This document shows, piece by piece, positions 1-8,069 of a stretch of DNA of 19,662 nt. The first letter of the stretch is position 1, and every line of letters begins with the position of its first letter. The position numbers and the translations under genes are program-made. The notes beneath the pieces were generated by a model that saw only the letters and a list, made by a program, of their open reading frames with translations, ran no database searches and was not told the origin of the DNA. This stretch comes from Verrucomicrobiia bacterium (GTDB taxonomy: Bacteria; Verrucomicrobiota; Verrucomicrobiia; Limisphaerales; UBA1319), in assembly GCA_017880715.1 (NCBI GenBank), contig JADGRT010000011.1, positions 1-19,662 on the forward strand, read 5' to 3'.

Positions 1-332
1 TCCATCGCGACGGTGCCGTCGTGGCAACTCAAGCATGCCTTGGAGGAGGCGGTGGGCTGGCTGATGGTGTTCATCGCGTTAAAGGTTGGGCTGCTGCCAC
101 CTTCACCATAAAGATTGTACGTGGCCGTGGAGGAGGAGTGGTTCCACAAGGGGGCCAACAGGGAGGACTGGGCGTTGTGGGGCGTATGACAGAAAACACA
201 GGTCTGATCGCTGCCCCAGCCGTAGGTGGACAAGTCGTGCTTTGTTCCCACGATGGACCCCGTGGATCCGGTCGGCAGCGCCAACGCCGCAGCGCCGGCC
301 AGGGAGACGGTTAAAATCTGGATTCTCTTCAT
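1..332 (-). CDS. Paired-CXXCH multiheme c-type cytochrome, N-terminal part (runs off left edge)
   Basis: The first 110 residues are visible; the gene continues beyond base 1. The ATG at 332-330 follows a GGAAG purine stretch and begins a signal peptide (MKR, then a hydrophobic stretch rich in Ala and Leu), so the product is exported. CVFCH at residue 45 and CLSCH at residue 100 are haem c sites. The segment KHDLS before CVFCHTPHNA matches the KHDL...GPCxxCHLxH unit of the 20-heme cytochrome at 1755-4226, and CLSCHDGT fits its second haem. This is therefore probably another member of the same tetraheme-repeat family, acting in periplasmic or outer-surface electron transfer. It has its own likely promoter at 399-407 and is separated from the upstream operon. 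Total haem number is unknown. Confidence 0.8.
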   Translation of the reverse strand, partial: MKRIQILTVSLAGAAALALPTGSTGSIVGTKHDLSTYGWGSDQTCVFCHTPHNAQSSLLAPLWNHSSSTATYNLYGEGGSSPTFNAMNTISQPTASSKACLSCHDGTVAM

Positions 333-398
333 GTTGTTGACTTCCGTTTAGTTGTTTCAGTTAGAGTTAGGATCAACTTCACCGGCATTCGATTCTAC

Positions 399-407
399 AT
401 TATACCA
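399..407 (-). promoter_or_regulatory. Extended -10 promoter element for the cytochrome at 332
   Basis: On the minus strand this reads TGGTATAAT, an exact TGn-TATAAT extended -10. It lies about 65 bases upstream of the ATG at 332. The hexamer 17 bases upstream (TCGCAG) is a poor -35, which is tolerated with an extended -10. Start of transcription would fall near 392. Confidence 0.5.
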
Positions 408-673
408 CTGTTTTGACGATTCTGCGAGCCCATAGCTGCCACGCGTCCGCCGTCAAAAGCCATTGCACTATTCATAAATAACCAGCGCGCAATTCATTAC
501 GCATAAAAGCCGCCGCCCACAGTCGGCGCCAATCTGCAATTGGCTGGGCCGTTAATGTTTGGGCGTAATCGCTCATTTTTTCGCCCCGGACACGGGCCGC
601 GTTGCCGGCATTTTCGAGTAATACGTCACTCTGACTAGCAAACGGCGATTTTCTGGTCAACGGTAAAGATGAT

Positions 674-707
674 AAAAAGGTCGTTTTTCTGAAACTATTT
701 TCCGACC
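674..707 (-). terminator. Possible weak intrinsic terminator after the six-gene cytochrome operon
   Basis: On the minus strand GGTCG (707-703) can pair with CGACC (683-679) around a 19-base A/T-rich loop, followed directly by TTTTT (678-674). The stem is only 5 bp, so this is weak, but its position 25 bases after the stop of the 7-heme cytochrome gene is right for an operon end. Confidence 0.3.
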
Positions 708-731
708 ATGACCCTAAACTCGACTTTAGGT

Positions 732-1745
732 TTACGGGTGAACCGTGGGAATTCGACTGTTTTCATAGCGTCTCGGGGCGGAGATCGGGTGCCAGTGGCA
801 TTCGGAACAGAGGACCTTGGGCAGGCGATGCCGGAGCTTTTCCCCCGCTCCTTTGGCGCCGGCGAGGGTTTTCGGGATGACGCCGGCCTCATGCGGATTA
901 TGGCAGGTGATGCAGGTGAGCCTGCCCTTTTCATCGAGGGGCAGGACGATGCCGTACTGGCTCTCCAGCTTGCGCATGCGAACCTGGAATTCCAAGGTGG
1001 GTTTGACAAAGTGAGGTTTGCCGGCGGGGTGCTGGTCGCCCATGTTGTGGCAGCCCTGACAAAGCATTCCCAGGCCGCCGATCACCTTGATGGAAGAAAA
1101 AGTCGCGCGGGTTTCATCAGGTTTTTGAGGGTGGCAAAAGAGGCATTTTTCCGAAACGATTTTTCCCGATTCATCCAGTTGGTGGTGGGGATTCAACCGC
1201 GCGTATTGTTGCGCCTCATGACAGCGGAAACAGAAGGCGGTGCGGTCCGGGTAGGGGGCGCCGCGCAAGGAGGAGATGTGAGGATTCTCTTGGGCGCAAA
1301 GGACCGCGAAAGCATGGCAGGAAATGCAGGTAACCTTGCCGTCGTAAATAGGGAATGCCTCCTGGTTTTTGGCGCGCATCGCTTCCGGGAGGGCGACATC
1401 GGTGGGATGGCGCAGGTCCCCGGGAGTATTGTAATGGCAACGGCAGCCGGTTCTGAAATCGCTCTCAAAACGGACCTCGGACGGGAGGGGGCCGTGAGGT
1501 CCGGTTTTATGGCAGAGCGGACAGTACTGGGCTTGATGGTGGATGTTGACCGTATCGGGCAGATTCGCCAGGGAGGGGGGAACGGAAATGGTTTCGGCCG
1601 CGCGGCGGGAGGGGGAGAATGACCAGAGGACGAGAAAGCAAGCGCCGGTCCAGCAGGTCCAAGCCCGGAGCCGCGGCATCCTAAGACGCGCGAACGCGGT
1701 GAGGACCGGTGTCGGTTTGTGGCGGCGCGGTTTGGGGGAGAGCAT
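732..1745 (-). CDS. Heptaheme c-type cytochrome (two tetraheme modules, one haem site degenerate)
   Basis: A 337-residue exported electron-transfer protein. A hydrophobic signal segment lies at about residues 29-42. The upstream ATG has no clear ribosome site, and a second ATG at 1679 would give a shorter, cleaner signal peptide. Haem sites are CPLCH 75, CISCH 140, CFRCH 172, CLFCH 201, CQGCH 229, CITCH 278 and CSECH 313. The order CxxCH, CxxCH, long gap, CITCHNPH, a Leu-Arg, CxxCH repeats twice and matches the modules of the neighbouring 20-heme protein. In the first module the second site reads GCRCH (residue 101), one residue short of CXXCH, so it probably binds no haem. The gene starts 9 bases after the stop of the 20-heme gene and is the last of the operon. 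Specific function unknown. Confidence 0.88.
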   Translation of the reverse strand: MLSPKPRRHKPTPVLTAFARLRMPRLRAWTCWTGACFLVLWSFSPSRRAAETISVPPSLANLPDTVNIHHQAQYCPLCHKTGPHGPLPSEVRFESDFRTGCRCHYNTPGDLRHPTDVALPEAMRAKNQEAFPIYDGKVTCISCHAFAVLCAQENPHISSLRGAPYPDRTAFCFRCHEAQQYARLNPHHQLDESGKIVSEKCLFCHPQKPDETRATFSSIKVIGGLGMLCQGCHNMGDQHPAGKPHFVKPTLEFQVRMRKLESQYGIVLPLDEKGRLTCITCHNPHEAGVIPKTLAGAKGAGEKLRHRLPKVLCSECHWHPISAPRRYENSRIPTVHP

Positions 1746-1754
1746 GGTAACGTT

Positions 1755-4226
1755 TTAGGGGAAGAAATCGTCTGGTTCGAAACCATCCGGCGCCAGGTGG
1801 GTGGTGCCTTTGTGGTAATACTGATACCGATAGATCGCATCGAGTCCATGGCAGATCTTGCACGGCAACTCGGCCGACGGGTGGCGGAGGAAGCTGTTGC
1901 TGGAATCCCCCTCGAGCTGGATTCCCGGCCCTGGGCTGGGGTTTTTGGCGCTCCATTGATGGACGTTGTGGCAGGAGGAGCAGGAGATGGCTCCGGCGCT
2001 GACGAGTTGGCCCGACGTGGGATCGAAGAGGGGGAAGAACGCCCGGTCGTAACCTTGGGAGGTTGGCAGGTTTACGACCGTGACCGGGGGATGATGGGAG
2101 AAGGTCGGGACCTTATTGCGGGCGACCGCCTGGCTGGAATGGCAGGCCCGGCACATCGTGTCCACCAAGGGAGTGCTCAGCGAGGGCTGCTGGATATCTC
2201 TCGCCCAGAGTTTCGATTGGGTGGGCCCGTTGTGGGATAGGTGGCAAGCGCCACACGGTCCGGTATCGGCCGCGCGTTGGCCGAGGATGTTGGTGTTGTC
2301 CGGAAAGAAAAGAGACAGGTCGTGTTCGGTCCGTACGACCAGCGCCTCTTTGGGGTGGCAGTCGGCGCACAGTTTGGGTGCGGGGGAAGCTGGCAACCGC
2401 AGGAAACTGTTCTGCGCGGTTCCTTCAGTCTGGGGGTCCAACGAGGTTATCGGGCTTGGATTCCATCGGTGCGGGTCATGGCAAGTCAGGCAGGTCATCT
2501 TGCCGGGGGCATTGGTTGGGGAGGACTCCGCGTAGAGGGGCAAGGTGGTTTGCAGGCCCGCCTGGCGGGGGGAGACATCGATGGGATGAGAGTGCGGCCG
2601 GATGATTTTCTTTTCGGCGGGGCCACCGGACCGATGGCAACTGCGGCATTTTTCGGCGGGATTCGGGGCGGGTGACCCGGGTCGGGCCCAGGTGGAGTTG
2701 TTGGCCGAGTGAACGAGATGACAAACGCCACAAGGACCGGATTCGGAAGGAGTCTGACCGAGGACGTTGAGGACTGCGGGGACCACGGCCGTTAAATCGT
2801 GTTTGGTGTTGAGAACGTTGATTTGGTTAGTATGACATTCCTGACAAAGGAAGGAAACGGCTTGGCGAAGGAATTGGGTGCGAAGCAGCGGCGAACCCTC
2901 CCGGGGCGCCAGGTGGGGATCGTGGCAAGTCAAACAGGTGATGTTTCCGCCGGCCGCGGGGCGCCGCCAGGGGTCGAACAGGGGCAGCGAGATGGGTTTG
3001 GCAACGGCGGCGGGAGACTGAGCCGTTGACAGGGGAATATCCACCGGGTGACTGCGGCCGAGAAGATTGGTTTTGACAGCGATGCCGGCGAGACCGTGGC
3101 AGCTCAGGCACAGGTCGGTGAGGGCGTCGCCGTTGCCTGACGGTGGCCGGGCGTTCTGATGGGGCAGATGGCAGGCGGAGCAAGGGCCGGAGTCGGAAAC
3201 GGATTTGCCGGCGAGATTCTTGGCGTCGGGAAAGGTCGTAGCCAAGTTGTGCTTATTCTGGGTCAATCCCTTTTTATCCGCGTGGCAGTTGAAGCAGAAA
3301 GTGGATTGGGCATCGATTTTGGCGACCAAGAGGTGTTTTTCGATGCTGTTCTGGTGGATTTTATGGCACGTCAGGCATGTCAAGGCGCCGTCCTTTGTCA
3401 ACCGGGCGCCATTCGTGATGAGGGTGGCGGGAACCATGGCATTCGTCGGGATTACATTGAGAACGTGGAAAAAGTTGCGGGTGCCATCCGGGTTGATGGG
3501 GTTTTTATCGAGGTGGCACGTGAGGCAGAGCGTGGAATCGCTGACGGGCTGTTTCAGGAGCTTTTCCTGTTGGTCGCCGTGAGCGGTATGGCAGGTTTCG
3601 CAGGTGATGGTGTGGGCGGCTGTTTCCGGCGGGGCGTGTTTGCTCCAGAGTTCCCGGGGCACGGTGTTGGTGACCTGCCCGAGGGGATGATTGTCGCCGG
3701 CGATGTTTCCTGCCATGGTGGGATGGCAGACCCTGCACATGGCGGAATTCGTGTTGTTCAGGCGGAGGAAGGTGAAACCGCTCTGGCCGGGCACGCTGGA
3801 GACACCATGAGCGCTGTGACAGGTGACGCACTGCAGATTGCCCTTGGCGTCGAGCGGGAAGATGTTAGACAGGCTCATGCTGGCCGGGGGAGGCACGCCA
3901 ATTCGATGCCCGCGTTCTTTCTCGAAGGCCCAGCGGGAATCCAGGACGCTGCCGTCATGGCAGGAGAAACACATTTCTGAAGTGCCCACGACGGGCTCGG
4001 TTTGGAGGGGCGCTAAATCGGTGCCGCGGCCGTCCACGAAGAAGGTGTCCACCCAGCGGTAATGGCAGATGGCGCATTCTTTTGCGGAACTGGGGTTTCT
4101 GGGCATCTGATGGCCATCGGGCTCGGCCGCCTGGAGGGACAAGAGTGGCAACCACAGTAGGAGAAAGCGGGCACGCGGGAACACGGACAGATGGGAAAAT
4201 GGGTGGGTGGGTGACGAGGCCATCAT
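1755..4226 (-). CDS. Giant 20-heme c-type cytochrome built from five tetraheme modules
   Basis: An 823-residue exported protein with a signal peptide (hydrophobic core at about residues 21-33, Ala-Ala at 33-34). Twenty CXXCH sites begin at residues 51, 86, 133, 164, 209, 234, 284, 311, 349, 373, 431, 461, 499, 527, 579, 620, 658, 692, 749 and 789. They fall into five groups of four with the same order: C..CH, C..CH, a gap of 47-58 residues, C.(T/S)CH..H, then C..CH, usually after an FLR. The last three groups also share a leader (K/E)HDL or KHNL...GPCxxCHLxH at about 325, 475 and 634. No catalytic domain or CXXCK is present, so it is probably a long periplasmic or outer-surface electron wire (inference). 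The ATG overlaps the stop of the NHL gene as ATGA, supporting this start and translational coupling. Confidence 0.93.
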   Translation of the reverse strand: MMASSPTHPFSHLSVFPRARFLLLWLPLLSLQAAEPDGHQMPRNPSSAKECAICHYRWVDTFFVDGRGTDLAPLQTEPVVGTSEMCFSCHDGSVLDSRWAFEKERGHRIGVPPPASMSLSNIFPLDAKGNLQCVTCHSAHGVSSVPGQSGFTFLRLNNTNSAMCRVCHPTMAGNIAGDNHPLGQVTNTVPRELWSKHAPPETAAHTITCETCHTAHGDQQEKLLKQPVSDSTLCLTCHLDKNPINPDGTRNFFHVLNVIPTNAMVPATLITNGARLTKDGALTCLTCHKIHQNSIEKHLLVAKIDAQSTFCFNCHADKKGLTQNKHNLATTFPDAKNLAGKSVSDSGPCSACHLPHQNARPPSGNGDALTDLCLSCHGLAGIAVKTNLLGRSHPVDIPLSTAQSPAAVAKPISLPLFDPWRRPAAGGNITCLTCHDPHLAPREGSPLLRTQFLRQAVSFLCQECHTNQINVLNTKHDLTAVVPAVLNVLGQTPSESGPCGVCHLVHSANNSTWARPGSPAPNPAEKCRSCHRSGGPAEKKIIRPHSHPIDVSPRQAGLQTTLPLYAESSPTNAPGKMTCLTCHDPHRWNPSPITSLDPQTEGTAQNSFLRLPASPAPKLCADCHPKEALVVRTEHDLSLFFPDNTNILGQRAADTGPCGACHLSHNGPTQSKLWARDIQQPSLSTPLVDTMCRACHSSQAVARNKVPTFSHHPPVTVVNLPTSQGYDRAFFPLFDPTSGQLVSAGAISCSSCHNVHQWSAKNPSPGPGIQLEGDSSNSFLRHPSAELPCKICHGLDAIYRYQYYHKGTTHLAPDGFEPDDFFP

Positions 4227-5137
4227 GGGTGGGTCTCTTTCAGGAGCCGGAAGACACCGACGCGGTTGAGGGTCATCTCCACCACGTAAAGGCGTCGTTG
4301 GGAATCGACGCCAAGGCCCATGGGAGTGGTAAATTTCTTGACCTTCCCAGTGTCCGGGTCGGTGACAAGTTCAAGGAATCGGCCGGTCGTATCGAAGATT
4401 TGCACCACCCCGAGGTAGCTGTCGCTGACATAGACGTGATCCTGATTGTCGATGGCGATGCCTTTGGGACGGTAAAATTGGCCTTTATCGACGCCCCAGT
4501 CGCCGATGAAAGTAACGAAAAGGCCCTCCGGATTCAGGACCTGGACCCGGGTATTGAGCACCTCAACCACGCACAGATCCCGCTCCCGGGTTTGGGCAAT
4601 GGCGAAGGGGTAATGGAACTCGCGCCTTTTGGTGCCGGGCGTTCCGAGGATCTGCTTGAGTTTCAGGGTTGGGAGGTCGTAATGGAGGATCCGATGATTG
4701 TCGTTGTCAACGATGAAGCAGGCGTGCGCTGGTTCGTCGGCGACGAGGTCGGTGGGATCGGCCAGTTTGCCGTTGCGGGACGGCAGATCGATTTTGGCGA
4801 GGAACTGTCCGGCGGGATCGAAGATTTGGATGCGGTGGTTGCCGGAGTCGGCGACATAAACCTTGCCGGAGGCGCCGACGGTGAGACCAAGAGGATAATT
4901 GAACTGGCCATCGGCGCTGCCTTTTTGACCGAAGGCGGCGAGGAACTTGCCATTGGAATCAAAGGATTTGATGCAATGATTGAGACCATCGACGACATAG
5001 ACAGCGCCGGTTGGAGAAAGGGCGATGTCGCTGGGGCTCCTGAAATTGCCCGGGAGATCGTAGAGGTGTTCGACGGGGGCGGCTTGGGAGGCGACCCGAG
5101 CCGATAGGAGCAGCAGGCAGAGACTCAACGCACGCAT
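4223..5137 (-). CDS. NHL-repeat six-bladed beta-propeller protein, exported
   Basis: 304 residues: a signal peptide (about residues 1-20, ending near SQAAP) and then six NHL repeats. Each has the pattern P..(I/L)A....G.VYV.D..N..I..FD..G.F, with blades starting near residues 34, 81, 127, 175, 222 and 269. There are no haem motifs. NHL propellers usually serve as scaffolds or ligand-binding platforms. Here it sits between the triheme and 20-heme cytochrome genes, 47 bases after the former and overlapping the latter, so an accessory or assembly role in the cytochrome complex is likely but unproven. No strong ribosome site precedes the ATG. An NHL oxidoreductase or lyase activity (as in peptidyl-amidoglycolate lyase) cannot be excluded, but no catalytic signature was recognised. 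Confidence 0.88.
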   Translation of the reverse strand: MRALSLCLLLLSARVASQAAPVEHLYDLPGNFRSPSDIALSPTGAVYVVDGLNHCIKSFDSNGKFLAAFGQKGSADGQFNYPLGLTVGASGKVYVADSGNHRIQIFDPAGQFLAKIDLPSRNGKLADPTDLVADEPAHACFIVDNDNHRILHYDLPTLKLKQILGTPGTKRREFHYPFAIAQTRERDLCVVEVLNTRVQVLNPEGLFVTFIGDWGVDKGQFYRPKGIAIDNQDHVYVSDSYLGVVQIFDTTGRFLELVTDPDTGKVKKFTTPMGLGVDSQRRLYVVEMTLNRVGVFRLLKETHP

Positions 5138-5184
5138 ATACGAAAAAGAGGTGGCGACGCGAGGATGGCGGGAGCGGCGTCCAT

Positions 5185-6033
5185 CTAGGGGCCCGGTTTG
5201 AGGAAGTCAGGCAGGAAAAAGATTTTGTATTTGTCGATCATGCCGACGACCTCGTTGCTTTCGATGGAGGCGATCCGTTCCGGCGGGTAACCCAAGTCCC
5301 GGAGCGAGAGGATGGAGTTTTCCTTCCGGTGGCAATCTTCACAGACATAGGGCTTTTTGCTGTCGATCTGGTGGATGAGCTTGATGGCTTCGGATTTATG
5401 GAATTCGGTCAGGGTGCTTCCGATCTTGATAAATTCATCGGCAAAGGCGATCCGCTGATCGGAATCGACGCGGACGAGATTGCCATTGTCGCGCTCGAAC
5501 GGGACGATTTTGGCGCTATAGGAACCCGGTTTGGCGTGCGGGACGGGGCTGTTCACGATCTGGCCGGATTGACGGTCATACCACTTGTAGACGGGCGGGG
5601 CGGCGGGGTCTTCGAACCGGGCGTGGCAGGTTTCGCAGGCCATAAAGAAGGCATGCATGTTCCAGAAAGCGCGAACTTCTTTGACCTTTTTGTGAGGCAT
5701 GTCGCCGTGACATTTGATGCAATAGGATCGCTTGTCGGGCTGGATGTCGAAATCAATGTGATGGAAGTGGCCTTCGAGCCGGATAGTATCCATGACCCGG
5801 TAGCCGAGGTACTGCTTGACGCGTTCGTCGCCGGTGAAGATGCTTTTCTGCAGGGAGTTGACGGTGTTTTGGCGTTTCTGGGCACTGAGTTGCTTGACAT
5901 CTTTCACCAGGGCGCGGCGTTTCGAGACCGCGTCGAGGAGATGGCTGAAGGTGAGATTCCAGATCAGGACCATGTAAACGATGGTCAGGCCGAGCGAAAA
6001 GACGAGGAGCAGTGTTTTAAGGATGCGCCTCAT
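5185..6033 (-). CDS. Membrane-anchored triheme c-type cytochrome
   Basis: 282 residues. An N-terminal helix (about residues 7-27) with positive residues before it anchors the protein in the cytoplasmic membrane, with the rest periplasmic. Haem sites are CIKCH 105, CETCH 133 and CEDCH 231. Candidate distal His residues include HFHH near 89-92, NMH near 127 and HQ near 221. It is homologous over its length to the product of 13701-14807: both share HxHxxD before the first haem, RAF.NMHA between haems 1 and 2, WYD after haem 2, and a C-terminal GYPP.RI.....V...ID.....FLP.FL. The ATGA overlap with the cytochrome b gene, and a strong GGGGAAG ribosome site, support this start. It probably accepts electrons from the cytochrome b/c pair and passes them into the periplasm. 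Confidence 0.88.
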   Translation of the reverse strand: MRRILKTLLLVFSLGLTIVYMVLIWNLTFSHLLDAVSKRRALVKDVKQLSAQKRQNTVNSLQKSIFTGDERVKQYLGYRVMDTIRLEGHFHHIDFDIQPDKRSYCIKCHGDMPHKKVKEVRAFWNMHAFFMACETCHARFEDPAAPPVYKWYDRQSGQIVNSPVPHAKPGSYSAKIVPFERDNGNLVRVDSDQRIAFADEFIKIGSTLTEFHKSEAIKLIHQIDSKKPYVCEDCHRKENSILSLRDLGYPPERIASIESNEVVGMIDKYKIFFLPDFLKPGP

Positions 6034-6869
6034 ATGGCTTCCCCTTCCCCTTGCATGACTTCCGCGTCAGAATGATAGCCGTGCGGCGGCTTGATATCGC
6101 GGCTGAAGCCGCACTCAGTCATCACTTCCACGTAGTATTCGTAATGTTCCTCGATCATGAGTTCCTCGGAGAGGTAGCCGTTGATGAAGGCGGTGCCCAT
6201 GGGAAAAACCGAGATGGAGAAGTGGACATTGTACCAGTGCCAGATGAAGAGAAAGAGGCCCGCCAGCAGGGCTTCATCGCTGTGGGCGATGAGCGCGTAA
6301 TTAATGACCTGGCCGGTGAAAAGCCGGGCGGATAAACCCTCGTTCCAGAGGATGAGGCCGGAGGTGCCGATGATGAGCATGCCCCAGAATGGCGCCCAGT
6401 AATCGAACTTTTCCTTCCAGGTCCACTTGGCGCCCTGGGGGCGTTCGTGGGTGAGGAAGAGGAGGTATTTCAACAAGTCCAGAATATCCCGCGCGTCTTT
6501 CAGGTTGGGGACCAGGGGCTGGGTGAGAAGCAGTTTGAAAAGGCTGATCGCGGTCAATTCCCCCCGTTGTTTCAGCGGCCGGACATCGTCTCGGATGATA
6601 TGATAAGCCAGATACGCCAGATGATAGACAAACAGGAGCAGCAGGGTGGATCCGGCGACGCGATGCACTACGGGAGCGTAGGCGATGCCGCCGAAAAGGG
6701 CGTAGAGGAAGGGCGCCCAGGAGGCATCGTGGAAACGAAGCGGCATGCCGGTCAGGACCAGCAGGACCACGGTGACCGCCAAAATAATGTGCTGGATACG
6801 CTGGCTCACGGAGAAACGATAAAAAAGTTTCTCGCCGTTCTTGATTTTTATTTTGTAATGACTGGCCAT
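6030..6869 (-). CDS. HydC/FdnI-type diheme cytochrome b, CbcB-like quinol oxidoreductase subunit
   Basis: 279 residues with four predicted membrane helices (about 28-46, 70-90, 161-180 and 196-216). Histidines placed as b-haem ligands are H27 (RIQH), H69, H83 or H90 in helix 2, and H196, H211 or H216 in the last helix (IAH, WHW..VH). This matches the cytochrome b561/HydC/FdnI fold that takes electrons from or gives them to quinones. The preceding gene encodes the octaheme c subunit, 4 bases away, giving the same pair as CbcA/CbcB of Geobacter, where the complex oxidises menaquinol. An AGGAG site (6878-6882) lies 8 bases before the ATG. The cytochrome b half of the fused protein at 11801-13693 is homologous (FSV.QR.QH, LTG.P, LxHERP, KEKF.Y, FTGxV.N.ALIAH). 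The charged C-terminal tail after about residue 225 is cytoplasmic or periplasmic; its role is unknown. Confidence 0.9.
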   Translation of the reverse strand: MASHYKIKIKNGEKLFYRFSVSQRIQHIILAVTVVLLVLTGMPLRFHDASWAPFLYALFGGIAYAPVVHRVAGSTLLLLFVYHLAYLAYHIIRDDVRPLKQRGELTAISLFKLLLTQPLVPNLKDARDILDLLKYLLFLTHERPQGAKWTWKEKFDYWAPFWGMLIIGTSGLILWNEGLSARLFTGQVINYALIAHSDEALLAGLFLFIWHWYNVHFSISVFPMGTAFINGYLSEELMIEEHYEYYVEVMTECGFSRDIKPPHGYHSDAEVMQGEGEAI

Positions 6870-6873
6870 GGAA

Positions 6874-8016
6874 CTAGCTCCTCTTCCGCAAAATCAGGTT
6901 CGGGAACAACCGCCGCAACAAATCCAGGAATATGATCGCCATCAGCGGCAGCAGGGTACAGCCGGTGAGAAAGATGAAAAAGACGGTGAAGTAAAATTGA
7001 CCCGGGCTCTTATCCAGCGTGAATCCAGCGTGAACATCGTAGCTGGCCAGTTTGGCCGACGCGTTGGGATGGCAGTCGGTGCTGGAGCAGGTTTGGGCTT
7101 TGTTGTCCGCATGGGTAATGGAACGGGGATTTTTACGGCTGAGCATTTGGTGGACCGATTCGCCCTTGCGGACGTGGCAGTCGAGGCAGTCGGGGATGCG
7201 CTCATCCAGAAAAGAGGCGGCTTTGCCATGGTAACTGTCGTTGTAGGATATGCCCGCCTGGGTGCGCAGGTTGTGCCGGGCCACCAGGGCGGGGTCGTTG
7301 TGGCAGCGGCCGCAGGCTTCGGCGATGTTCTTGGGGTTCCTGATTTTATGCAGGCGCGTGGTGACATGACTGTAGTAGCGAAAAATGAACTCGTCGGATT
7401 GATGGCATACCCGGCACCGGCCGAGCGCGCTCTCCGACATGCCGGCATGCTGGCTCGTGCCAAACGCCATCGGACGCCACAGCGGGTTGTCATGGCAGCC
7501 CTTGCAATCCGGATAATCCTCGGCGTGCTCCTTCAGGTTGCCGTTCGGGTCGTATTTGCTGTGGACACTCTGGGACAGGAACCGCTCCGCGTGCTCGTGC
7601 GAGAATTTCTTGGCCGTGGTCGGTTCGTCAATGTGGCACTGGGTGAGACAGTCAACCTTCTTGGCCGGGTCGTGGGGAATTTTGTCGACATCCGTGTGGC
7701 ACCCCTGGCAGGTGACTTTGCTATGAACACTGCTGTTGAAGTTCTCCTCGTTCACATAACACAGGCGCAAGGCGCCGTCCTCGGTCACCAGGCTCAACCC
7801 CGGATACTTGTGGCACATCAGGCAATTGCCCACATCGGCGGCGCGCGCGCCGATCGGGAAAAGTGCCATCAGGAAAAGGAGGAGCACGACCGCCCGACTC
7901 CCTCCCATCCCGGCGGCGCGCGAACCGTCGCTCCCTTCCAAGGGGTTCAAGTTGCCTTTGGATCGGGACGCCGGCTGGGGACTGCCCAGCCATGTTTCTT
8001 CAGTCAGTCGGTTCAT
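6874..8016 (-). CDS. Octaheme c-type cytochrome with C-terminal membrane anchor, CbcA-like
   Basis: About 380 residues. I chose the ATG at 8016 because AGAAGG (8028-8023) lies 6 bases upstream; in-frame ATGs at 8040, 8022 and 7908 exist, and the last would give a compact signal peptide (MGG.., hydrophobic core, ARA). From 8016, six canonical haem sites start near residues 65 (CLMCH), 103, 171, 201, 235 and 277, with CLTQCH (CX3CH) near 123 and CSSTDCH (CX4CH) near 310. A membrane helix at about 342-366 is followed by a basic tail, so the haem domain faces the periplasm. It is the first gene of the minus-strand operon and is followed after 4 bases by the cytochrome b gene. The family logic is that of CbcA: it receives electrons from the b-haems. 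The first two-thirds of the fused protein at 11801-13693 is homologous and keeps all eight sites. Confidence 0.88.
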   Translation of the reverse strand: MNRLTEETWLGSPQPASRSKGNLNPLEGSDGSRAAGMGGSRAVVLLLFLMALFPIGARAADVGNCLMCHKYPGLSLVTEDGALRLCYVNEENFNSSVHSKVTCQGCHTDVDKIPHDPAKKVDCLTQCHIDEPTTAKKFSHEHAERFLSQSVHSKYDPNGNLKEHAEDYPDCKGCHDNPLWRPMAFGTSQHAGMSESALGRCRVCHQSDEFIFRYYSHVTTRLHKIRNPKNIAEACGRCHNDPALVARHNLRTQAGISYNDSYHGKAASFLDERIPDCLDCHVRKGESVHQMLSRKNPRSITHADNKAQTCSSTDCHPNASAKLASYDVHAGFTLDKSPGQFYFTVFFIFLTGCTLLPLMAIIFLDLLRRLFPNLILRKRS

Positions 8017-8057
8017 AGGCATCCTTCTGGATGTCCGCATATTGGTGGCAAAAAGAA

Positions 8058-8069
8058 GACATGCATGTC
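8058..8069. promoter_or_regulatory. Palindrome GACATGCATGTC upstream of the cytochrome operon
   Basis: A perfect 12-bp palindrome 41 bases before the ATG at 8016. On the minus strand it overlaps TTGACA, a perfect -35 hexamer, but no good -10 lies 16-18 bases after it. It could be an operator; this is inference from symmetry and position only. Confidence 0.3.

Larger units (their letters stand above)
333..731. other. Intergenic region between two cytochrome genes
   Basis: This 399-base gap holds the promoter at 399-407 and a weak terminator-like structure at 674-707. A 62-codon open frame on the minus strand at 472-660 has no recognisable motif, no ribosome site of note and no membrane or signal segment, so I do not call it a gene. 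Confidence 0.5.

Noticed and set aside
472..660. 62-codon minus-strand frame upstream of the left-edge cytochrome
   Set aside because: No ribosome site, no family resemblance, and within a promoter-containing gap; cannot be supported.
708..1622. Long open frame on the plus strand, opposite the 7-heme cytochrome gene
   Set aside because: The minus strand carries eight haem-type motifs and a signal segment; the plus-strand frame is Gly/Ala/Arg-rich with no motif and is an antisense shadow.
3159..3980. 273-codon plus-strand frame within the 20-heme gene
   Set aside because: Antisense of regularly spaced CXXCH codons; no start context or family features.
4082..5107. 341-codon plus-strand frame opposite the NHL gene
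   Set aside because: Asp/Gly/Ile-rich mirror of the NHL repeats; the minus strand has a signal peptide, six NHL blades and operon overlaps.
8040..8069. TTGACA on the minus strand as a promoter for the cytochrome operon
   Set aside because: Perfect -35, but no acceptable -10 16-18 bases downstream; kept only as a palindrome.
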